Shown piece by piece: positions 49,365-58,961 of a DNA stretch of 64,000 nucleotides. The stretch is from Aptenodytes patagonicus. Taxonomy: Eukaryota; Chordata; Aves; Sphenisciformes; Spheniscidae. The translations under genes were made by a program, and so were the position numbers. Location: NCBI RefSeq assembly GCF_965638725.1, contig NC_134970.1:3601001-3665000 (forward strand), written 5' to 3'. The notes below the pieces were generated by a model that saw only the letters and a list, made by a program, of their open reading frames with translations, had not been told where the DNA came from and did no database searches. Within the stretch, counting starts at the first letter, position 1. Each line of letters opens with the position of its first letter.

Positions 49365-52300
49365 CTAAAGAAAGGTGTAAGTGAAAAATTATTAAGTAAT
49401 AAGCATTTTTACAGCCGCTTTCTGTTAATCAAATTAGTATCCTGAGGGGGGCAATGTCTTGAAATCAGCTGGTCACAAAAACTATCCCAATACTAAGTCA
49501 GACTTCTGTAAAACTGCATGGGTTTTGTCAGCAAGCGTTCTCTTCTGTGTCCTTAGTAACAGTTATACAGAAAAAACTACTGCGTGTGGCTGCAAGCCCC
49601 ACAAGAGAGTCACTTCTTAAAAAATTGGTCATACATTTGAGTTATCAGTCAATGATTAACTGTGGGTACTACTAATTTCTATAAAATACATTGACATATT
49701 AAACATTATTTTCCAATCACTGTGGATCTTCAAGTTCACATACCTGGACAACTTCAGCAAATATATTGATCTTCAAAGACTTCCAGTTAACTTCTCCTGT
49801 AGGCCGAACCAACACTGAATCCGTGAATTAATAATAAAGGGGTAGAAAGAATTTTCCTCCTCACATTGCCAAGGGAACCTCTCATCCACAATTCAAACAT
49901 AGGATGTGCTTTTAAACATCTTACAACTAATGGAGGAAGCAAGTCCATTTGAATACTGTCAGACTGGAGACAGCCAGGGTTAGTTAGCTCTTCAAAAAAA
50001 AAAAAACAAAAACAAAAACAAAAAAAAAACCAACAAAAAAACCCCAGTGCATTTAAAGATGAACTTGTGATTCAAAGTGGCTGCAAAAATGAGGATCCAT
50101 CTTCCACAGCCGGACAATTTTTATTTTTTTTTTTTTTTTAAATTTAAAATTCAGTAAGTTGCAATTTCTGGTCTTCAAGATTTCTTCACCTATTAAGAAA
50201 ACACAAAAACCTTCCCCCATCTTTATTACCTGCACAGTAAAAACATACTTGTGCATATAAATACACAAATATGTATATACATACACATATGTGTTTATAC
50301 ACACACCAAGAGTGAGTGATAATAAAGTCAGCAAGTGTGATAGTAAAAATTAGAATTTTGGGCTATTTGCCACATAAGACTGCATAAAAAGTCTCTCATT
50401 TTGAGGGAACTGGCAAAAAATGAAAGATCTACATAATATTTTGCTGAATACGCCTTCAAGGCTGATGCTTTATAACATGAGTGATTTGGGGGCCAGCACA
50501 CAAATATGCATACGTATGTACATGCATACAGTATAAACATATCTATACACACAAGCGTGCACAGTATATGTTGTATGATATCCATATCGAGACCAACTTG
50601 TAGCCCTGATCAGACACGTAGAGTTGCAATCAATTAACAGCAGGAAGACAGCAGATCAAGGATACAGCAAGCTTTGAGAGGCAGGGAAATGCTCACTTTG
50701 CAAGTGGCATGGCTGCATGATACCAAGAATTTTGAATTATTTTGATTTTAGGAAATAATTTGCCTTCTTTTTACATCGGAGCAAATACTACAAGTTTGCC
50801 ATCACATGCTGTTCCCTAGTCCAAATATCCATCATTATCCATTGCTGAAAGATCACGGAAGGTTTGAAAAGATGGCTTAGGTCCAATTCAACAGCTGATC
50901 ATTTTTTGGTGCCACCAGAGCTGAAACTGATTTTATTCAGCCACAAGCAGGTTTGGTTTTTTTGATGTGAAGTCAGATACTTCGATTCTTAATTTTTTTA
51001 AAGATACTAAATGCCATAAAACCTGCAACCAGACCAGATAAAGTTCAAATTAAAGTGATTCTGACCCCTTTCATTAAAATGCTGCACACTTCTGTGCAAA
51101 GTATTTCTGAGTCTTTTGGACAAAACTGAATGAAATAGTTCTTACAAATTAATAATAAAAGGTTGGAACCTTTTACTCACACAAACACTAGTGAATTTTC
51201 CAGGATATTTTTTTTTTGCAGGGAATTTTCCCAAATCTAAAATAAAGAGAGGAAAAGTTGGGTTCTCATATTAGTTATTATTTTCTTGACTGCTTGACAA
51301 AGGGAGTAAAAACAGTAGTTAAGTGCAAGGTTTTCTTCCCTTCTTCAGTATCGATGTGACTATTCACTTTTGACCTTTAGCACCTTCAAAACCAGACTTT
51401 GTGTCATACAGATTCCTATCCATCTACTTCTAAAAATTCCTGGTGCTCCTCCACGTAGAAATTTGACAAGAAACATTTTTCCAAATGTGTTACCAACACC
51501 ATTGATAGTTAAATTAAATTTCAAGCACGATTTCTTCAGTTTGCACAAGCTTAAATAGATGGCAATTAAGGACCACTGCTTTGCTGAGCAGAGGCATTCA
51601 AATACAAATCAGAAGGAATTCACGGTCTAGAAGGCAGCACTTCTTTTTCCTAGGAAGTGAGAGACACCTGTATAATGCAACATTACTACATCCACCACCA
51701 TGGGGGAAAAAAAGAAATCCCCTCAGATTTAGCTCTTTTGAATGTCCAAGCAGCTCAGCGTTTTGCTTGTGGCCTTCCATATTCCTGAGCAGACTTCAAG
51801 AGCTGTTCAGAATTTGAATGGATCTTGTTTAAGGAATGGTAAAAAAAGCAAAACTTTAAAACAAAACAAACAAAAAAACCCCCAAAACCCCTCAGAGTTC
51901 TAAACTCCATAAAAGTCCTTTCATTTTCAAAAAGGTTAACTCAAAAAATTTTTTTTTTTAAACTGGTATCAGTTAACATGGCAATCTGAGTGCTAAACAG
52001 AAATCAACCCAACTAACCCCTGAAAGTCTGAATAAAAATGAGTAACTCTGGTGCACTCAGCAGGTCTCTGATGGAAGCTGATAAGAATTTTAAATGCTTC
52101 TTTTTTCTCCAGAACTCTAGTAAAGTTTTTGTTTTGAGAGATTTTGAACTCATTTTGTAAAAACAAAAATAAATAATTACAGATGCAGTAGCTAGGGGTC
52201 AGGAAAAACACGCCAACAAATGCCACAAACTTTACCTTTGCTAAGGGAAGATAAATAGTACAATGTAAGTCTGTCTAGTTTGTTTTACAAGCTTGTCTTT

Positions 52301-52813
52301 CTCGGTACCGAAGAAACAGTCCTATTCCCTGGTTTAACTTTCCAGCTCGCTGACCTGCCTTTGTCCTGTACCGAAGAGCAAGGAGGGAACAGAAGTTTTT
52401 TGCACCCCAACAAATGCATGAGAGAAGTATTATTGCACCTACCCATGGGTACTTTTTGGTTACAAAGCACAAAATATTTCACTTGGACAGTCTCTCTCGC
52501 TGGTCTACTTTGTGCCTTTAATTTCTTACAAAAATACTAAAGATGCTTAACACCCCTGCTTATTAGGACAGTAAAGTAAGATGACAAGGAAGGAAGAGCA
52601 CCAGGCACTCCACATTCTAACCCCCTTTTTCAATCGGTCAGCATTACCCCAGCTGCAAAACAGCTGCTGCTGGTTCACCTGCTTGTTACCACATTCCACA
52701 GGCTGAAAGTGCAGCGCGCGCTAGATGTCACAAATTACATATAGAACTGTGCATTATGATGCATACGTAAACCACACATCATCACGTCGTCTGAAGCACA
52801 GGAGAACCTCTTG
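49365..52813 (-). other. ZC3H11A: ZC3H11A 5' intron, segment downstream of the ZBED6 relic
   Basis: Non-coding and AT-rich. It contains an A-rich (A,C) tract at about 49994-50042, a T-run near 50117-50140, and two stretches of alternating purine-pyrimidine (CATA/TGTA) microsatellite-like DNA at about 50245-50310 and 50498-50580. No exon or mobile element is recognised. Confidence 0.6.
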
Positions 52814-54659
52814 CTAACACATCTCATTCTCTATATCAAAATCTAAAGCTAAGTTGTCCAAAACTGAAGCAGAACAGTCATAATTTCTAGTCTTTACATT
52901 TGTTTTAGTCAATTCTAGCTGTCACGTTCTGCCTAAACCTGGACTGGGGACATGTTCTGAGCCTGGGAGTTACAGTACTCAAGACCCACTCAGAGCAAAG
53001 ACTGCAAGGTTGCCAGCCAAGAAGGCAAAGGTTAAAGCAGATGATCATCTCCGCTTCCTCTGCCATTGAGTCAGGGTCACCTTGAGTCGTGATCTCTGAG
53101 AGCCAGAGCCGTGAGTTACCACAGCCGTGAGGCAGAGCTGCCCCTTGCCGGCTGGAGCAACTCTACTTGAAGATGTGCCACTTCAGGGACCTGAATTAGG
53201 ACATTCTTCCTTAAGACGAGAGGCAAATCAATCCGCTCCTGAAAGGGCTGATTGGCCTGGTGTTTCTGTAACTGTCAAAGAATAACCTCGTACTGAAGCA
53301 CTCATCAGATCAGACGCTGCTTCAGTACAGACTTGTCTTTAGCTTGACACATCAAGACTCAGGAGGAGTTCTTCAAAGCAACCTTTAAAGCAGGGATCTA
53401 GTAAAGTGGCCAAGGCAAAAAGTGTTCAGATCTAAGCACACCACTCTCTAGAAAATCAGTTTCGAGCCTAAGATATTTCACCCATCTCACAGTCCAAGAG
53501 GGACAGTGACACCTTTGATCTGAAAGTCTTTCCACATGCTCTGCAAAGCCACAAGGACGTGACTGATGGCAGCACTTGACTAAGAACTGTAGTTCCCCAC
53601 TGGCCTCCACCTGCAGGCCAAGAATCTTGCACCCATCAGACATCTGGGACCACTGGAATGACCTGAGAATAGTCCCATTCTCCCTCGCAGGAGGATGCTG
53701 CTCCACCTTCTGCTGTTTTGAAGTCACTTTAACATATAAAAGGTAGAAAGAGATTCACTGAGCAGCTGTTTCCTGCTTCAAGTGATCTGTGGAAAATGGT
53801 TTGAATGCTGGAATTCCTGAAGAATTTGATGGGCCTCAGCAGAATGAGCAAGCAAATCTATTAAGCACCCGCTAACCTGTTCTCAGTGCTCCCGTGCTCA
53901 AAGTCCTGATTCATTAATTTTAAAATATATGTAAAACATTGCAGCTGGCACCTAGCACTGCGCACACAGCGTCGGCAGTGCTGTCGGAAGCTGGAAAGCC
54001 AGGGGTGAGGGGATTAAGGGAAAGCCACACATCAGTTTGGTAACTTGGTTCTTGTAGGACGCTTCCTACTGCAGAAGTTTTAGCAAAGCCAGTGGGAGGG
54101 AGCTGCCTGTTTTCTAAAAGGGGACTTCTGCTGGTGCAGTGTATCAAAAGATATCCTTGGGCCATCACTGTCAAGTAGTCCACGGTTCATTCAGGGTCTA
54201 CGTATCAATAGTTAAATGTGCATTTTTGTGTTGTGCTTTCTCCAAAGGTATGAAAAACTTTTCTTTTACAATGCTGTATAGTCACATTATAGATGGGAAC
54301 TGACTGTCTAGCGCCACAATCTGTATGAACAAGTTGGCATAAATGTCTTCAGTAATCAATTTTATAATACCTCTGTTTATCTGTTATTTAAGTGCATTTT
54401 CATATCTGAACTTCTTCACAGCAGTATGTACTTGAGAGTCTGAGTCCCATGGTTAAGATTTATGTCCTTTCTCCTACCAAGCACCTGCTCAGTAGGCAAA
54501 GATGGAATAGGAACACCCAAGCCTGGAGATGTTAAACCACAACTGGCTCTAAGCCTATCCGTTGAAAAGAAATAGCTCAATACATCACCTTCATGGGGCA
54601 AAAATTCATGTGGAACAGTAGAAAAATCCAGAAGTGCTTCCCGAGCTTCAGGTTATCAA

Positions 54660-54890
54660 CAGCACCATCAGATTTAGGTCCTGGCCCAGTGTGCAGGACG
54701 CGTGATCTGCAAGTGTTGCTGCAACGTGGAAGCGCCAAGGCGAGTCCCTGCCCTGCCCAACACACTTTTTAAACGTTGCAAGGAGCGTGCCAGGTATACC
54801 GAGGGTCAACTGAGAAGTTCCAGACAACAGATGCATTTGTCTAATTTCTGGCATCAAAAGGCTTTTGACAGTATCGCTTCCGTGAAGAAA
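54660..54890 (-). pseudogene. ZBED6 relic, BED domain 2
   Basis: This reads TNASVVWNFSVDPRYTWHAPC, then a stop, then in the next frame KSVLGRAGTRLGASTLQQHL and QITRPAHW. The spacing from BED 1 fits the two-BED layout of ZBED6. Confidence 0.85.
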
Positions 54891-55189
54891 ACTCCTATCT
54901 TCTCCAGACGCTCCAGGATCCACTACTGCTGCAGCTGCAACGGCTACACTGGTACGACCCACATCTACGGCAAATCTCTTTGACAGCTCTTGTTTACAGG
55001 GGCACATCTGCAGTCCACTCCTCCTCTTCCAGCTGAAAAACCAGCCCGCTGGCTCTGCCATGCTGTCACTGCTGACACAAGAGCTGAGAACATACGTCGA
55101 ACTCCCACTGCTAAAACTTCTGTCTGGGGAGATGGTTGACAGACACGTTACAGGCATGTTCACCCTCCCTACAGCGCTTACAGCTGAGA

Positions 55190-55425
55190 CACCTGGCTGT
55201 TAGCCGCGGCCCAATGTACACAACGCTCTGCTTGGAGATGTCACCAAAGAGTCAGTGTCCCCAGATGAGTACCTGGCTTGCCACAGTTGATTTTTTTTAA
55301 AAACCGTATGCTGGATATGGCACACCAGGTGAACCACAGATCCAAAGTTCCACATAATGGAAGTCTTTGCTCTTCTTCCAGGCAACAGTGCATGCTTTAA
55401 CATACTGCGTTCAATGAAGAAGCTC
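55190..55425 (-). pseudogene. ZBED6 relic, BED domain 1
   Basis: The first half (FFIERSMLKHALLPGRRAKT, then SIMWNF) is open in one frame. A shift of one base just after it continues as DLWFTWCAIS and then GKPGTHLGTLTLW, a stop, and HLQAERCVHW. The BED pattern W-F...C...GTSTL-HL...H is recognisable, but the second zinc-binding cysteine is lost. Confidence 0.85.
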
Positions 55426-55736
55426 TCTCCATCTTGCTCAGTGGCAACAGGCATGACTGCAGCACACTCAGGTGCAGCAGTATCTGCAGGTCCCAGATCC
55501 TTAACAGATTTTTAGATAGCACCAATTTTCTATGTAGTGGCTTTCCCTTAATGCATAACCCCTTCTTTCCTACATTTTTAGTGGGTGGCTCTCCTCTATT
55601 GTTCTGTCCACCAGCTTTTCCTCCTCGATGTCCGAATGGGCATCGAGAATCAATTCCAAAGTAAGGGGACTGCTAAAGCTGCTACATCTACTCTTGGGTG
55701 AGACAGGCATACTTAAAGAAAAGAAAAGGCACTCAT

Positions 55737-57046
55737 TCTTTTTCTACTAAAATCAACACCGGGGCCTGGCAGCAATTTACTATGGTGATTCATCTTCCTT
55801 GCTGAAATGTTTTATTAAATCTCAAAAAGAGTCAATTTCCCCTGGAAGCAGCCATTTGGAAGGGTGCCATTTTAGATGAGAAGCAACAGCAAGAGAAAGT
55901 TTTCTCTAGACTAGCTTTTCTCCTGAAACACCTGGCCATCCAGCAACAAATTCAGCCTATCTGTTCAGCCTGACCAGCTTAACGTGTGTCCAATTCAACC
56001 ACGTGCCACAGCGGTGGTTCTGTTATCGTTTCAAAATCCCCTATCCCCGGGAGATCTCCTTTTTTACAATCAAATAACACAGTGTTTTATTTTGAACGTA
56101 TGGCCCAGAGCTCAATCTCCGAGTGCAGCGTGCATCCCAGAGCACCAGTTCTGGGAACAATCTGTAGGCTCCACATATGGATCCCTGCAACAGTAAAAAT
56201 CACTTTTGCACTTTCATTATAAACATCAATGTAAGAAACCAGAAACCTCTGAGACCCAATTCTTAAGAACAAAACCAAACGTCACCCAATAGGGTTGTTT
56301 TAAACAACCTAAAGGAGAAATTAAGATGACAACCGGGTGCATCCAGAGTTAGTCAGATCCTGAAGGCAGTTCCTTTGGGGAACGGAGGAGCAATTTGTCA
56401 GATGACTACATTACAGCACGCCCCTTATACGCATTGCTACAAAAGGAAGGCACAAGGTTTTAACTGAAAATAACGTACGCTCATAAGGCACCTGCACTGG
56501 GATCTTCAGTTTGCCCAACCGAACCTCTCCAGAGCCTGCCCAAGGACTCCGTTTCCCCGGGAGACCACCGGCACGGGGGGGGGGGGCGGGGGCGGGGGGG
56601 GGGGGGGAGGGGGGGGGGGAGCCCGCAGCCAAGCCCTGTAGAAGGGCTAACGGCCGAGGGAAGGGCAGGGGTGGGGAACGGGAGAGCTGCGCTCCGGGCT
56701 GCGGCCCTGTAGCCGGGGGCAGAGGGGACCTTGGGCCTACCTCGGGCAGCGGGGAAGCAGCTCCCCCTCTTTAAGGTCCCGGGGCGCCGAGGCCGGGGAG
56801 AACACCTCACCCCCACCACCGCCGCTCCCGGAGGGCCCGCACTGCCCCAGGGACCCCAGCGGCCTCCCCCGCCCGCCCCAGTGGCTACGGACACCCCGGT
56901 GGGGAGGGCTCGGGGACGCGGCCTGGGCCGCCCGCCCCGCCGGGCGCGGGGGACGCGGCCTGCTTCCCCTGAGGGGAGCGGAGGGGACCCGGGCCTGACG
57001 AGAGGCCATTCCCCCGCCCCTGCGGTCTACGAACGGCTCTAGTTAC
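55737..57046 (-). other. ZC3H11A: ZC3H11A 5' intron, segment upstream of the ZBED6 relic
   Basis: Non-coding. It carries the GC-rich edge of the CpG island and the G-run tract at 56575-56619. Below about 56.4 kb it is ordinary AT-richer intron with no recognised element. Confidence 0.6.
56575..56619. other. G-run tract with G-quadruplex potential near the ZC3H11A promoter
   Basis: On the plus strand, successive runs of about 12, 5, 15 and 11 G are separated by single C or A bases. This is the template strand for ZC3H11A, about 0.5 kb downstream of the inferred start, so the nascent RNA would be C-rich and the template strand could fold. Confidence 0.8.
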
Positions 57047-57200
57047 CGGCGAGCAGGGACTTTACCGAACCCCAGGGGACCGCCGCTGCCGCCGCCGTGT
57101 CGCCTCGATCCGCCGGGGCCGCCGCTCAGGCCGTCGCCTTCCCCGCTGCCAGCCTCAAAGATGGCGCCTAACATACGGGCAACCCTCAGCTCGCCCGCTG
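57047..57200 (-). other. ZC3H11A: Candidate ZC3H11A non-coding first exon
   Basis: On the minus strand, two possible splice donors end this GC-rich leader: one giving exon end 57047 (GTAACT follows) and one giving exon end 57066 (GTAAAG follows). The start codon lies in the next recognised exon at 49163-49364, which has its own acceptor and an untranslated front part, so at least one upstream leader exon is required. The exact ends are uncertain. Confidence 0.45.
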
Positions 57201-57520
57201 CCAAGATGGCGGGCGGAACGGCTTCACCAGGGCCCACTTCCGCCCGTTGGAACCGGCGGGGGCGGGGCTCCGCGCGGGAGCAGTGGACGGGCGGCACCGC
57301 CCACCGGAGCGACAGAAGCGGGGCGGGCGGGGCCCGTAAACAAAGCGGGCGGGCGGTTTTTCTGCCCTTTCCTCTTCCGAGGGGCCCCGCCAGCGCCTCT
57401 AACCCCAGGCAAAGCCCTTCGCTGTGGGGCGAACAGGAGAGTGCCCCCTTCCCGTCCACCTCCGCCCCGGCTGCGGTGCCCCACGCCCACCTTCCCGTCA
57501 GGGTGTGCGTCCCTGCCCAT

Positions 57521-57607
57521 CATGGTGCCAGGCCTCAGCCCCTGAGGTGGCCGTCCCCTCCTGCCATGGTGCCAGGCCTCAGCCCCTGAGGTGGCCGTCC
57601 CCTCCCT
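57521..57607. repeat. 44-bp direct tandem duplication (2 copies)
   Basis: The unit beginning CATGGTGCCAGGCCTCAGCC occurs at 57521 and 57565, nearly identical. Each copy contains the short palindrome CCTCAGCCCCTGAGG. Confidence 0.85.
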
Positions 57608-58338
57608 CACGCTGCCGGGCGCTGCCTCAGGGTTACAATTCCCAAGCTGGAAGCTACGTTTTCAACACGGTTTCCCGGGCTGGCAGCCACTTGCCGTGGG
57701 GCCTCAGTACACCTCAGGCCATGCTGCGCCCCAGGGAGGGAGGCCTGGGCCTGGCTGGGGTGTTTCGGGTAGCAGCCGCTCCTCTTGTCAGGGCAGCATG
57801 GGCCTGCTAAGATTTCATGGCAGATCATAGACCTAAACCTGCCTCCCTCTGCTTTTCCCCTCTCCGTCCCAGGGTGCTGGTGTCCTGCTTCCCCCGGTTT
57901 GGCCCTGCGGCAGCGGCAAAGAGCCACCTTGTCAGCAGGAGCAGCGTCCATCCTGGGGGAGAGGGTGCCTGGGCCAGCCCCGTGGCTGCACAGCCATGCA
58001 CAGCCATTTCCCCCATTAAATGACTGAAAGTCCTGTGATTTGTTTCTTTCTTTGCATCCAGCCTGGGCTAGGTTTAAAAAAAGAAGCAACTGTGGCTGTT
58101 CTGTTGAATTAAGAGCTGGAGGACGCTGTGAGCACAGACACCTCCCCAAGAAAGCAGGCAAGAGGGTGACACTGCACAGTGTGCCCCGTTCATATCACTT
58201 GTCATCAGCTCCAAGGGTCAGACACTCGGCTGAGCAAGTTTTAGATTGAACTTTCTCACTTGACAGCCTCGCCCAGCTTGATCTCATCACGGCTTGGCTC
58301 GGGGGTTATTAAAGACACAGGGAAGCAACAGCCTCCCC

Positions 58339-58404
58339 ACCGAAGCCAGGGAGTTAAAACGGCTCCAGCGCACCGAAGCCAGGGAGTTAAACAGCTCCAG
58401 CGCA
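58339..58404. repeat. 33-bp direct tandem duplication (2 copies)
   Basis: The unit beginning ACCGAAGCCAGGGAGTTAAA occurs at 58339 and again at 58372. The copies differ by an indel and a substitution. Confidence 0.85.
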
Positions 58405-58961
58405 ATCAACCTGCTTGGGAATGAGAGTATTTCAGAGGCCAGTTGCTTTTATTTCCCGTTGTCCTCATCTGGGCAAAGTGCCTCTATGGAGGCAAAATAA
58501 TCTCAGTAGAGAGGCAGGACGCAGCTCAAAGCCAGTCCCCGGGAGATGGAGATCACAACCTCCACCATGCATCACCTTAGAGGCACTGCAGACATGGCAT
58601 CAGGGAAGGGGACAAGGGAGGACCTTTGCTCGACACGTAGCCCAGGAGCACTGGTTTGGATGGCATTTGACAGCCAATTCTGGACTTTGCTCGGAGAGGG
58701 AAGAAGCCATGCTTGAGACAAAGTGCTGGGCGCAACCAGCCAGCCCCTGCCTCTCAATAGCGAGGCTTACACAGAGAGAAAACCCACGCTAAGGGGTGCT
58801 TTTGTAGTGGTGGGGTTGCTTTTGACCCCCATCCCTCTATCCACCCCGCAGGCCCCACTTCCACGCTCCGGCTTGCTCCGACGGGAAGCCCAGCCGCTCA
58901 TCCAGCGCTAGGAGAAGATGCGGGATTGATTTCGCAAGCTGGTGGACAACACTGAGGACGT

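Larger units (their letters stand above)
52814..55736 (-). pseudogene. ZBED6: ZBED6-like relic (hAT-derived) inside the ZC3H11A 5' intron
   Basis: This is a decayed, full-length copy of ZBED6, in mammals an intronless BED-finger transcription factor derived from a hAT transposase. Minus-strand reading, switching frames, gives the ZBED6 order: an N-terminus (MSAFSFL, then MPVSPKSRCSSF) and a basic stretch running to KSVKDLG. BED domain 1 at about 55190-55425 includes LPGRRAKTS and, after a frame change, GKPGTHLGTLTL at 55244-55282. BED domain 2 at about 54660-54890 includes ASVVWNFSVDPRYTW and LGASTLQQHLQ at 54707-54739. The hAT body follows with HLTID (54204-54218), HQILQEFQ (about 53808-53831), LATLLDPCFK (53384-53413) and WQRK (53054-53065). 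Many stops and frameshifts exclude function as a protein. The span of 2923 bp matches the roughly 979-codon mammalian gene. The intron and orientation also match mammals. The comparison is to human ZBED6 from memory. Confidence 0.88.
56480..57400 (-). promoter_or_regulatory. ZC3H11A: ZC3H11A CpG-island promoter with two YY1-type sites
   Basis: This is a dense CpG island at the 5' end of ZC3H11A. Two strong YY1 motifs (AAGATGGCG core) lie at 57157-57168 and 57201-57216, where housekeeping promoters often carry one beside the start site, so transcription to the minus strand probably begins near 57150-57220. No TATA box is evident. The absence of a gene on the other side suggests a unidirectional promoter, though CpG islands often fire both ways. 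Confidence 0.7.
57217..58960. other. Intergenic spacer between ATP2B4 3' end and ZC3H11A promoter
   Basis: No gene is recognised here. The spacer holds two short direct tandem duplications (57521-57607 and 58339-58404) and GC-rich DNA flanking the ZC3H11A CpG island. In human, as I recall the map, LAX1 lies between these two genes. I saw no LAX1-like coding here, but LAX1 is poorly conserved and could be missed. Confidence 0.5.

Noticed and set aside
53398-53727. 109-codon minus-strand frame as a separate gene
   Set aside because: Part of the ZBED6 relic body (ILRSFQWSQM region), leaving the correct frame near LATLLDPCFK.
54648-55163. 171-codon minus-strand frame as a separate gene
   Set aside because: It is an off-frame reading across the linker and BED 2 of the ZBED6 relic; the homologous residues lie in other frames.
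55200-55454. 84-codon minus-strand frame as a separate small gene
   Set aside because: Its middle is the first half of ZBED6 BED domain 1 and it then runs out of frame; it is part of the relic.
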